Positions 14,631 through 22,488 of a stretch of DNA of 64,000 nucleotides are shown here, piece after piece. Source of the DNA: Pseudovibrio sp. Tun.PSC04-5.I4 (GTDB taxonomy: Bacteria > Pseudomonadota > Alphaproteobacteria > Rhizobiales > Stappiaceae); contig NZ_FNLB01000006.1 of assembly GCF_900104145.1 (NCBI RefSeq), positions 1,385,001 to 1,449,000 of the forward strand, read 5' to 3'. A program made the position numbers and the translations under genes. The notes under the pieces were generated by a model that was not told where the DNA came from, ran no database searches, and was given only the letters and a program-made list of their open reading frames with translations. Every line of letters begins with the position of its first letter. Position 1 is the stretch's first letter.

Positions 14631-15773
14631 ATGACCTCTCCTAAAACCATCCATATTGGTGATTTGCCCTGTGAAATCCGGTTGGGTGATGTGCTCGACC
14701 GGTTGCGCGAGATGCCTGATGACAGCGTCGATTGCGTTGTTACCTCACCACCATACTGGGGCCTGAGGGATTACGGCGTTGAAGGGCAGTTGGGACTTGA
14801 GCCAACGCTCAAAGAGCATATCGACAAGATGGTTGAGGTGTTTGCTGAAGTTCGGCGGGTGTTGAAGCCAGAAGGTACCTGCTGGATCAATTACGGCGAC
14901 TGCTACGCAACAACGCCTGCAGGGCATAAAGCAGATGCTGATGGGCGGATCCGAACCGGAAAAGATGACCGAACCTTCACGCAAAAACCTTTCTCGACAA
15001 TTCAAGGCAGCTTGAAGCCGAAAGACCTCTGCATGGTGCCCAACCGACTGGCAATTGCGCTGCAAGATGCGGGCTGGTGGGTGCGCGGTGAGATCATTTG
15101 GGCAAAGCCTAATCCAATGCCTGAAAGCATTCGTGACAGGCCTGCAAGTGCTCATGAGAAAATCTGGCTTGTTACCAAATCGGCTCGCTATTTCTACGAT
15201 GCTTCTGTGGTCCGGCAGAGGCGCGTTGGTAGCGAAGATGCGAATGGTTTTCGAGGTGGTTCCTACACGGGTGGCACTGCTGGAAAACGCAAGAACCTAG
15301 GAAACAAGCGTGTATCAGACAAGCTGCGCGGGCACCGCCAGCAACATGCCGGTTTTAACAACCGCTGGGACCATATGACCAAGGAAGAGCAGCAAGCGAA
15401 CGGGCGAAATCTTCGTAACTTTGAACCTGCTCCACTTGAAGTTTGGAATGTGGCAACGCGGCCATTTCCCGGGGCTCATTTTGCAACCTTCCCGCCAGAG
15501 TTGGCGCAGCGGTGTATTAAGGCGGGTTGCCCAAGAGGCGGCGTTGTCCTCGATCCGTTTGGCGGGGCTGGCACAACTGGCCTTGTCGCGCTGCGTCTTG
15601 GCAGACAGGCGATCCTGATTGAACTCAATCCAGACTACGCAGCGATAGCGCAGGAGCGCATCGCGCAAGATTGGATGGGGCCTGAAGAACTGAAATCACA
15701 ACAAGCAGCGACTGATTTGGATGCTGGTCCGCTGTTCTCCCGAACTGAGCCAACGGAGGTTTGTAATGCATGA
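14631..15773 (+). CDS. DNA methyltransferase, N4-cytosine/N6-adenine (SPPY type)
   Basis: A 380-aa amino-methyltransferase. The catalytic motif IV is TSPPYWGLRDYG (about residue 38) and the SAM-binding motif I is DPFGGAGTTG (about residue 307). That IV-before-I order is typical of beta-class enzymes. About residues 110-290 would contain the target recognition domain. SPPY is more frequent in N4-cytosine enzymes but is not decisive. There is no partner endonuclease. It is the first gene of a plus-strand block in which each gene overlaps the next, behind the Cro-like gene. Together with the C5 enzyme it would give the element two independent DNA modifications. Confidence 0.88.
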   Translation: MTSPKTIHIGDLPCEIRLGDVLDRLREMPDDSVDCVVTSPPYWGLRDYGVEGQLGLEPTLKEHIDKMVEVFAEVRRVLKPEGTCWINYGDCYATTPAGHKADADGRIRTGKDDRTFTQKPFSTIQGSLKPKDLCMVPNRLAIALQDAGWWVRGEIIWAKPNPMPESIRDRPASAHEKIWLVTKSARYFYDASVVRQRRVGSEDANGFRGGSYTGGTAGKRKNLGNKRVSDKLRGHRQQHAGFNNRWDHMTKEEQQANGRNLRNFEPAPLEVWNVATRPFPGAHFATFPPELAQRCIKAGCPRGGVVLDPFGGAGTTGLVALRLGRQAILIELNPDYAAIAQERIAQDWMGPEELKSQQAATDLDAGPLFSRTEPTEVCNA

Positions 15774-16074
15774 AATTCAAACTCTCACAGAATGGCGGCG
15801 TGAGTTTTCGCGGTGCCATCTGCCTTCCAGCACCAATTTGGTGTTGCACGCAATCAGCCTGTTTGCGGCGGGCGTTGGCGAAGTTTGCTCGCCTTCGGTT
15901 CGTGATCTTGCCGAGCACACCAGCCTGAGCACGCCGATTGTGACCAAGCATCTAAGAAATGCCGAGCGCTGCGGGTGGTTGGGAATTCGCAAGTATGGCC
16001 CATTGGGAGAGAAGCTGAAGCGAAACGAGTACATGCCCAAGCTTCCAGAGATGGAAGTGGAGGGCTGGACATGA
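15766..16074 (+). CDS. Winged-helix phage replication-type protein (short)
   Basis: The product is 102 aa from the ATG at 15766, with CGGAGG upstream and 8 bases of overlap with the methyltransferase. Residues about 20-90 form a winged helix (VCSPSVRDLAEHTSLSTPIV, then GWLGIRKYG), close in pattern to the N-terminal domain of the next gene (TEWRREFSRCHLPSSTNLVLH versus WRQAFCKSDLQGPTRAVLQ). It is therefore a shortened paralogue. It probably binds DNA at the element origin or acts as a regulator. Confidence 0.7.
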   Translation: MHEIQTLTEWRREFSRCHLPSSTNLVLHAISLFAAGVGEVCSPSVRDLAEHTSLSTPIVTKHLRNAERCGWLGIRKYGPLGEKLKRNEYMPKLPEMEVEGWT

Positions 16075-17375
16075 GCGAAGTCCGAAAGGCCTGGAGCTGG
16101 CGTCAGGCCTTCTGCAAGTCTGATCTTCAGGGGCCGACAAGAGCTGTATTGCAAGCCATGAGCATGTTCATGAATGCGGTTGGCGAGAGTTGTTACCCGT
16201 CCATAGAGGACTTGGTGGAGTACAGCGGCTACAGCAAGAACGCAGTTTTGAAGCATATCGACATAGCAAAAGAGGCTGGTTGGATTGAGGTCTCGCAGCA
16301 TGGCTTTCGAGGGCAAAGATGGAAGCGCCAAGAGTATGTCGCGCGGTGGCCAGAGCGTGATTTAGACGCTCCCAGCACATCTGAGCGTATGGTCAAAAAT
16401 GCTGAGTTTGAGAAAAAAGGCGGTGCACCTCCTGCACCAGCTCCCTCAAAAAAGGTGGTGCACGAGGTGGATGAAGGTGGTGCACGTGGTGGACCTAAGG
16501 CGGTGCACGAGGTGGACCAAGATAAGAACAGTCCATTTAACAATCCAATACCAGTCCAAGGGAGAGAGTGCGCGCGTGAACTTGGAAATGATAAAAATGA
16601 CAATAGCGGCACTGTCACTCACGAAACGTGGGTTCGAAGGCTGAAAAGAGCTCATGCGAGGTGGCCAACATTTGTGAGCGACAGCTCGGATACAGCTGAG
16701 AAAGCTTGGTTTGGATTAAGCGGTGGTGATCGGGAAAAGGCTGGGGAACTGGTTGGTGCCTATGTCAAACACGCCAAATCCGAGGGGCGCAAGAAGTTCT
16801 GCGCATTTGCGGTTTATCTCTCAGAAAAGCGCTGGGAGAAGCTTCCAGAAGTGGCTGGGAGTAGCGGCGGTTCTGTTGAGGTTGCTAAGCCTTACGGCAA
16901 GCTTTGGGGTGTTTATCGGTTTGCTGATCTGTTGCAACCAGCCTATGGGAAATTCTCCAAACCAACTCCGTTCATTGAGGGAATTCTGCGTGGCGGCGGC
17001 GAAGATGCGCGGCTGGAAAAGCTCCGGCGGTTGGCGCTCTATGGCTGGCCTCGGGTGGTGGACATGCACAATCAGGCCTCCCGCCGAGGTAGCGGCATTA
17101 CCGTGAAGGGCAAACTGGCACCACTTGCTGATGAGTTTGCAGCGGTGCGGGTTGGCAGTGATGTTTGGCAAGCCTGGAAGCGGCTTCACGAAGAACGCGG
17201 CTGGCCTTGGTTTGGGCCTGATCGCGATCTGCCTGATTGGGCGTACATGCCCAAGCCGCTTGCCGGGGAATTCCCATCACCGCTTGAGGCTGTGAGCGCG
17301 GCATTGGCGAGCTTTGAGGCTGCACATGCTCGGCTTACGGGTGAGAGAACGACGAAACAGGAGGCGGCTGAATGA
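16071..17375 (+). CDS. Phage replication protein with N-terminal winged helix
   Basis: The product is 434 aa from the ATG at 16071 that overlaps the previous stop. The winged-helix domain (about residues 5-90) is followed by a low-complexity linker holding three VVHEVDEGG-like repeats (about 122-148), then a C-terminal region of ~250 residues without Walker motifs. The arrangement resembles phage O-type replication initiators. Walker motifs are absent, so a host helicase would be required. The linker repeats are visible in DNA as GGTGCAC(G/C)AGGTGGA units near 16455-16515 and could form iteron-like origin DNA, as in lambda O. That last point is inference. Confidence 0.6.
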   Translation: MSEVRKAWSWRQAFCKSDLQGPTRAVLQAMSMFMNAVGESCYPSIEDLVEYSGYSKNAVLKHIDIAKEAGWIEVSQHGFRGQRWKRQEYVARWPERDLDAPSTSERMVKNAEFEKKGGAPPAPAPSKKVVHEVDEGGARGGPKAVHEVDQDKNSPFNNPIPVQGRECARELGNDKNDNSGTVTHETWVRRLKRAHARWPTFVSDSSDTAEKAWFGLSGGDREKAGELVGAYVKHAKSEGRKKFCAFAVYLSEKRWEKLPEVAGSSGGSVEVAKPYGKLWGVYRFADLLQPAYGKFSKPTPFIEGILRGGGEDARLEKLRRLALYGWPRVVDMHNQASRRGSGITVKGKLAPLADEFAAVRVGSDVWQAWKRLHEERGWPWFGPDRDLPDWAYMPKPLAGEFPSPLEAVSAALASFEAAHARLTGERTTKQEAAE

Positions 17376-17974
17376 AGATGACTGCGCCCAATGCCGGGAA
17401 TAAAGCTCTCGAGCAGGACTACATGCTGCTACGAGCCCTGATGACTAAATCATCGCTTGAATGGATTGTGGTGCAAACCAATCCAAACTGTGAGGATCGA
17501 GCACACGCAAGCATCACTGCCACGGGTGCGATTGCCTACTTGCCGAAGATACCTGCGATACGAAAAGTGAAGCGATCTGGCAAAGTTATTGACGTCAGTG
17601 GCCCAATGTTTCCGCGCTATCTGTTTGTTGGTTTAGACCGTAATGAGAGGGGGAGCTGTGATCAGGTGCGGTCCTGCGACGGTGTGGAAAAGATATTGGC
17701 ATGCTCCCAGAAGCAGGCTCCGCACCGTGTACCTCTGGCTGAGATGCTTCGTATTCTGGAAACCGCCTGTGAAGCTCAGGTCGGTAAAAAGCCCACGACC
17801 GGTCAGCTCTTCAGCGTGGGAAGTGATATCCTGCTTGTGGCTGGAGTTGGGGCTACACTCAAGGGTGTGGTGAGCGAGCTTAGAGCGGGAGGACAAACGC
17901 TGAAGGTAGAGCTGAAAGCGTTTGGCCGAACCACAACGGCAATTGTGCCAGCTGATAAAGTGGAACTTCGTTAA
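17372..17974 (+). CDS. NusG-family transcription elongation/antitermination protein
   Basis: A 200-aa NusG paralogue. The NGN domain is clear (WIVVQTNPNCEDRAHASI at about residue 30, FPRYLFVGLD at about 79). A C-terminal region with KOW-like character follows (SVGSDILLVAGVGATLKGVV, about residues 147-165). Specialised NusG/RfaH proteins let RNA polymerase ignore terminators over long operons. Here it is the last early gene, overlapping the replication gene by four bases and directly upstream of the decayed packaging module, which is where a phage late-gene antiterminator would be expected. Confidence 0.8.
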   Translation: MKMTAPNAGNKALEQDYMLLRALMTKSSLEWIVVQTNPNCEDRAHASITATGAIAYLPKIPAIRKVKRSGKVIDVSGPMFPRYLFVGLDRNERGSCDQVRSCDGVEKILACSQKQAPHRVPLAEMLRILETACEAQVGKKPTTGQLFSVGSDILLVAGVGATLKGVVSELRAGGQTLKVELKAFGRTTTAIVPADKVELR

Positions 17975-18198
17975 CCATCAGTGTTGATCAGTTTTACCTG
18001 ACGAAGGCATGGCGTGCGCTGGCCCACGATATGAAGCAGCTTTACAGCTATCGTGTGAGACCAGCGGTGCTGATTTCTGACCGCATCATTGAGCGCCGTG
18101 ATAGCGGGGCAGGGACTGGAACCGGCGAACATCCAGTGCGCGTGTGCATCGGGTGTTATAACCGGAAAACAACCCAAGCGCAGGGCTCCCGTAGCTGA
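17974..18198 (+). pseudogene. Degenerate HNH endonuclease remnant
   Basis: A frame with no usable start reads FYLTKAWRALAHDMKQLY, then EHPVRVCIGCYNRKTTQAQ and a stop. This follows the pattern of phage HNH proteins (FYxSkaWRxLR... and ...LCxxCHxxKT), but the central zinc and HNH residues are largely missing. It begins right after the NusG gene. HNH genes next to small terminase are part of the cos packaging module of many HK97-like phages, so this is best read as a relic. Confidence 0.5.
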
Positions 18199-18214
18199 CA
18201 CTCTGACCTGCTCA

Positions 18215-18300
18215 GATGCGGGGGGGTGGGTCAAAAGTCCGGGGGGATCGAATGTTTTACCGGACCCCAATTCACGGAGAGATTTTTTTTGTCCGCCTTT
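18215..18300. other. G-rich cos-like tract
   Basis: A run GCGGGGGGGTGGGTCAAAAG, then GTCCGGGGGG and a facing ACCGGACCCC, lies between the HNH remnant and the terminase-like fragment. Similar G-rich segments with GTCAAA occur near cohesive-end sites in HNH/terminase phages, from memory. Placement supports a packaging-site relic, but no cleavage site can be defined from sequence alone. Confidence 0.3.
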
Positions 18301-18377
18301 GAATTTGAACTGTTAGGCGACACAATACCTGAGGGCTTCGGAGGGCGAGGGCGGTCATCTCACAAGCTCAATTATGA

Positions 18378-18653
18378 AAACAGTATATTTATCAATATGT
18401 TAATGGCGTCAGGAAAACTCAAAGTGAAATTTCTTCAGCTTTGGGGGTCACTGAGCCGACGTTGTGCAAGAATTGTTTTCGTCAGCTGGAAGTCAAGGAT
18501 GATGCGGGGGCGCGGGTGGAAGCCAAGTGTCTGGGCAAGCTGATGGAGCTGGTCGAGGCTGGCAATGTTGCAATCGGCATGAACCACGCGCAACAGTTTC
18601 CTACCAAGGGCAGTGAACCCAAACTACACCAGTATCGCGAAGCGATTGAGTGA
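18378..18653 (+). pseudogene. Truncated phage HTH protein, small-terminase-like
   Basis: A frame without a start codon reads VRKTQSEISSALGVTEPTL, then CKNCFRQLE, ARVEAKCLGKLMELVEAGNV. This is the HTH plus following helix of the small phage proteins (GVSxPTLxKxxRxEL ... GNVxAAIFW) found as small terminase subunits in alphaproteobacterial prophages. The 5' end is missing and the C-terminus diverges. No large terminase, portal or capsid gene follows: the sequence passes directly into the restriction cassette. Confidence 0.5.
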
Positions 18654-18720
18654 TGTGATTGATTAGACGCGCCGGAATTGTCTATGTGGGCGAACAGCTG
18701 AACTTTGAGCATTTCCACCA

Positions 18721-18827
18721 ATGATTGAGACAATTCTTTTGGAAGTTACTGCAGACGCTTTCCCGAGTACTTTTCGGTTGACCTATGCGCTCATTGTGGC
18801 TGGATGTGCCACGGGCTCGTCGAGCCA
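18721..18827 (+). repeat. Left direct repeat flanking the restriction-modification cassette
   Basis: About 107 bp here (starting ATGATTGAGACAATTC) match 28703-28810 (starting ATGAGTGAGACAGTTC) in the same orientation, with roughly a dozen substitutions and small gaps. Weaker similarity continues for another ~70 bp. The two copies bracket the DUF6880/hsdM/hsdS/hsdR/YgjP cassette, ~10 kb apart. It looks non-coding here. Confidence 0.75.
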
Positions 18828-19129
18828 TTACAGTCATACGTGATGCCATCGGCCTTCGCGAGTGCTGCAAGTCGCTTGTGACCTACAGCAGCCGTACGAC
18901 CCAACACGGGCCTGAGATTTCTGGAATGTTATTTCAATTTCTGATTGTGTTTGCACCAATAAATCCTGTGAAGGATAATGGCGTTGCAGTTAAATGCTCT
19001 AAAAGCAAACCCGAACAGGGAAAGTGTTTATTGCACCTGCTAAATGCCAGTAGCGCAAATGGATGTCTTAGGCACAGAACAAAGCAGCTGCTGTCGTTTA
19101 AACGACCCATAGTATACAACGCGTTTTCC
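18828..19129. other. Intergenic, degraded repeat tail
   Basis: About 300 bases lie between the left repeat and the end of the DUF6880 gene. The first ~70 continue the weak similarity to 28810-28885. I see nothing convincing as a gene or RNA in the rest. Confidence 0.35.
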
Positions 19130-20572
19130 TTAACTCACACGGTTCCAGAACGATGTTTTCCGTCCGTGTTGTTGCTTCAGTCTGGATGCAAAAGCTTCGT
19201 GCGTTTCGTGCCCTTGAAAATCGCTGATCACTGTTGCCAAGCCATTGCATTCCATGAAGTGGTTGGCGCAATGCTTGTAACGTGAGCTGCGCCCATATTC
19301 GAGGCTGAAATCAATCATCTTGCGAAGTATCAAACTTGCTGCAAGAGGACTTTTGGCAGAGAGTTTTTCCGCGCAAGGTGTAAGGATCTGATAGATGTCA
19401 CCATCAAGGTCTTCATAGCGTCTAAGCACCAATTCCTTAGCTTTGTCCATGGCCTTCCAGCTGACGAGAAATGCAAGAGCCGCGTGTACATTCTCAACGG
19501 TGAAGGCATAGTCAATTGCTTTAAGTTCAGCATCAACATCCTCAAACTCCGGTAGATTATCGAGATAATCACGCAAATGGGGTGATGAGAGTGTATCCTC
19601 AAAATATTGCCACCGCATTCCCTGAGCCTCTTCCCGCCGACCGAGCGTTTGCAATGCGCAAATGCGAGTATCAGTCCACTCCTCCAACTGATTGATCCAG
19701 GTGACCTGACGTGCAGATTCAATATCGGCTCCATCCAGGAACTCGAGCGCTTTTTCAGGGTCATTTGCTACAAGAAAGCGCTGAGCGATCCGTGCTGCCA
19801 TCTGTGGAACTTTCTTTTGTTCCTCAGTAAACTGCGCGGTGAAGCCGTCAAGGTCGCCGAGCAGGTCAGCAATTTCGGTTAAAGTGGACTTTACGGTAAG
19901 ATTAATACCATAGGTTTTGTAGTCACGATCAGAGCTGGAGTTAAATGGCACAACCACTCTGTCGCTTTCTTCAGAAGGAGCCATAAGTGACTCCTTGAGT
20001 TCAATCATTCGGGCCTTGATGTGCTCCAGGCCAGTTGTTCCAAGAACAGGAGCAAGGCCGCGCAAAAGCGGATCATATTGTCCATAGCCATTGTCACACA
20101 GGGCACTGAAAGTATTGTCAGCAAGGGCGGCGGTTGGAACTTTGGCCTTTATCGCCATCGCAATCAGTTCTTCCACTGCATCATGGAAAATGCCAGTCAC
20201 TGTCCCGCTTGAATCATCGCAACGCGCGAATATGCTGTCAGCAAGCTCGACAAAACGCCAGAGCAATTCCAACGCGGTTTCCGGGTCATACTTTCCAACG
20301 ATATTGGTGATTGCATTGCACTGCGTTTGCAAGTCTTTAACAAGCTTGTGTCGGTTTTCCCAGTTCACGAAAGTGTCGGAACGCTGTATCGTCGAAAGCC
20401 GCTTGCGCACTTCCTTTGCTGCATCAGCCGGGCTTAACGCGCCCGCAAGCTCCAGCCGCAATTGTCGTTTTGCCTCTGCATTTCCAGTGCTTACTTCAAT
20501 CAAAAGCTGGGCCAGACGTTCGGCTCCAAGCGCTTCCAGATTTTTTGCATTAAGTGTTTTTTTGGAAGCCAT
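19130..20572 (-). CDS. DUF6880-type protein
   Basis: The product is 480 aa, beginning MASKKTLNAKNLEALGAERL, with LAQLLIEVSTGNAEAKRQLR. This N-terminus matches what I recall as the DUF6880 family of alphaproteobacteria. It is followed by a long alpha-helical repeat (TPR-like) body (ALELLWRFVELADSIFARC, LEWTDTRICALQTLGRREEA). It is a soluble cytoplasmic protein whose biochemical role is not known. It is divergent from hsdM and lies inside the same repeat-flanked cassette, so it may be a passenger or accessory of the restriction system. Confident as a gene, uncertain in role. Confidence 0.75.
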   Translation of the reverse strand: MASKKTLNAKNLEALGAERLAQLLIEVSTGNAEAKRQLRLELAGALSPADAAKEVRKRLSTIQRSDTFVNWENRHKLVKDLQTQCNAITNIVGKYDPETALELLWRFVELADSIFARCDDSSGTVTGIFHDAVEELIAMAIKAKVPTAALADNTFSALCDNGYGQYDPLLRGLAPVLGTTGLEHIKARMIELKESLMAPSEESDRVVVPFNSSSDRDYKTYGINLTVKSTLTEIADLLGDLDGFTAQFTEEQKKVPQMAARIAQRFLVANDPEKALEFLDGADIESARQVTWINQLEEWTDTRICALQTLGRREEAQGMRWQYFEDTLSSPHLRDYLDNLPEFEDVDAELKAIDYAFTVENVHAALAFLVSWKAMDKAKELVLRRYEDLDGDIYQILTPCAEKLSAKSPLAASLILRKMIDFSLEYGRSSRYKHCANHFMECNGLATVISDFQGHETHEAFASRLKQQHGRKTSFWNRVS

Positions 20573-20973
20573 GTGCAGAACCTTGAAAATGATGGGTATC
20601 GCCGAGAAATCGAAGTTGATCAGACACTAATCTCTATGTGCCATGTCTTTCAATGCTTTTCGTTATTTGGTCCTCATACAAATCTACGGGAAATGGCAGC
20701 GGTAGGCTTGTTAACTGGTCCAGCATATTAAAACGTAACAATCACACAACTGAAGTAAGATATCAGCGTTGTGGTGGCTGAGGGGTGGCATGGAGGATCT
20801 ATCATGACCGGAGGCAGTGTCCTCCGATCCTTATCTCCTGCGATATGTGTCTCCTCTCACATTCTGCGGGCTGCGACCCGGCGAAAACTCTGTGTCCTAC
20901 GCTAATTTGCTCTTCCGGCGCTTCCTCCAGCCCATTACACTCCCGCGAGCTCATTCATATTCAGGAAATTTCC
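20573..20973. other. Divergent hsdM/DUF6880 intergenic region
   Basis: About 400 bases between the two divergent genes must hold both promoters. The frame of hsdM stays open upstream to 20785 but lacks protein-like character. Nothing else recognised. Confidence 0.35.
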
Positions 20974-22488
20974 ATGTCCGCTGCGCGTGTATCGCAAGAT
21001 CAGATCAACAAGGCCGCTTGGGGCGCTTGTGACACCTTTCGGGGTGTTGTTGATCCCTCCATTTACAAGGATTATGTCCTGACCATGTTGTTCCTCAAGT
21101 ACATCTCTGATGTGTGGCAGGATCATTATGATGGCTTTGTTGCGCAGTTTGGCGATGAGCCGGAGCTGATCACCGAGATGATGAAAAACGAGGCTTTCGT
21201 GCTCCCACAAGGCGCTGGCTTCTATTCCCTTTATGAGAAGCGCCATACGCCGGGTAATGGCGAACGCATTGATGTGGCCCTTGCCGCCATTGAAGAGGCC
21301 AACGGCACCAAACTGCGGGATGTGTTTCAGGATATCTCCTTCAACTCCACCAAGCTGGGGGATGAAGAGCAGAAAAACGACATCCTGCGCCATGTGCTGG
21401 AAGATTTTGCCAAGGACGACATGAACCTGCGCCCAAGCCGCGTCGATAAGCTGGATGTGATTGGCGGCGCTTACGAATACCTCATCTCTCGGTTTGCTGC
21501 CACGGCGGGGAAGAAGGCCGGTGAGTTCTACACCCCTGCCGAGGTCTCTCAGTTGATGGCTGTGCTGGTGGACCCACAGGAAGGCGATGCCATTTGTGAT
21601 CCCACCTGTGGCTCTGGCTCCTTGCTGATGAAGTGCGGTCGCCAGATCACGCAGAAGACCGGCAAAAAGGCCTACGCGCTGTATGGTCAGGAGGCTATCG
21701 GCTCCACCTGGGCGCTTGCCAAGATGAATATGTTTTTGCATGGCGAGACCAACCACCAGCTTGAGTGGGGCGATACCATCCGCAACCCCAAACTGCGCAA
21801 CAAAGACGATACCCTGCGCACTTTTGACGTGGTGGTCGCCAATCCGCCGTTCTCGCTTGATAAGTGGGGCATTGAACAGGCCGAGCGTGACCCGTTTAAA
21901 CGCTTTAGCCGTGGTCTGCCCCCAAAAACCAAGGGCGATTATGCATTCATCTCCCATATGGTGGAGACCCTGAAGGAGGGCACAGGCCGCATGGCAGTGG
22001 TTGTGCCGCACGGGGTGCTGTTCCGTGGGTCCTCTGAGGGTAAAATCCGAACAAAACTCATTGAAGAAAACCTGCTGGACGCTGTTATCGGTCTGCCGGA
22101 AAAACTGTTCTTCGGCACTGGCATTCCCGCAGCTATTTTAGTCTTCAAACAGGGCAAGGCGGATAACTCTGTACTGTTTATTGATGCCAGCCGTGAATAC
22201 GATGCTGGCACCAACCAGAACCAGCTCAATGACAGCCACATTGAGAAGATCGTCGCCACCTACAAGGCACGGCAAGCAGCAGACAAATACGCCTCTATTG
22301 CCATGCAAGACGAGGTCAAGGAGAACGATTTCAACCTCAACATTCCGCGCTATGTGGACACTTTTGAGGAAGAAGAAGAGATCGACCTCATGGCAGTGCG
22401 AGCCGAGCGCGAAGAGCTGAAAGCTGAGATGTCCGAGTTGGAAGCCAAGATGGACGCCTACCTGAAGGAGCTGGGTTATGGTTCCTGA
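20974..22488 (+). CDS. hsdM: Type I restriction-modification system methyltransferase subunit HsdM
   Basis: A 504-aa N6-adenine methyltransferase subunit, read from the ATG at 20974 (MSAARVSQDQINKAAWG). It has an N-terminal HsdM domain (about residues 5-140), the conserved GEFYTPAEVS (about 184), SAM motif I DPTCGSGSLL (about 209) and catalytic motif IV NPPFS (about 289). The C-terminal coiled segment (EEEEEIDLMAVRAEREEL) would contact HsdS. Together with HsdS it methylates both strands of a bipartite site; with HsdR it restricts unmodified DNA. Its stop overlaps hsdS by 11 bases. Confidence 0.95.
   Translation: MSAARVSQDQINKAAWGACDTFRGVVDPSIYKDYVLTMLFLKYISDVWQDHYDGFVAQFGDEPELITEMMKNEAFVLPQGAGFYSLYEKRHTPGNGERIDVALAAIEEANGTKLRDVFQDISFNSTKLGDEEQKNDILRHVLEDFAKDDMNLRPSRVDKLDVIGGAYEYLISRFAATAGKKAGEFYTPAEVSQLMAVLVDPQEGDAICDPTCGSGSLLMKCGRQITQKTGKKAYALYGQEAIGSTWALAKMNMFLHGETNHQLEWGDTIRNPKLRNKDDTLRTFDVVVANPPFSLDKWGIEQAERDPFKRFSRGLPPKTKGDYAFISHMVETLKEGTGRMAVVVPHGVLFRGSSEGKIRTKLIEENLLDAVIGLPEKLFFGTGIPAAILVFKQGKADNSVLFIDASREYDAGTNQNQLNDSHIEKIVATYKARQAADKYASIAMQDEVKENDFNLNIPRYVDTFEEEEEIDLMAVRAEREELKAEMSELEAKMDAYLKELGYGS

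Noticed and set aside
14332..14634. 100-codon plus-strand frame before the SPPY methyltransferase
   Set aside because: No good ribosome-binding site; the opposite strand has a better small protein at 14364-14483. A shorter 35-codon frame overlapping the methyltransferase start cannot be excluded.
20935..22011. 358-codon minus-strand frame opposite hsdM
   Set aside because: It is the antisense shadow of a strongly conserved methyltransferase gene; the hsdM frame has all motifs.
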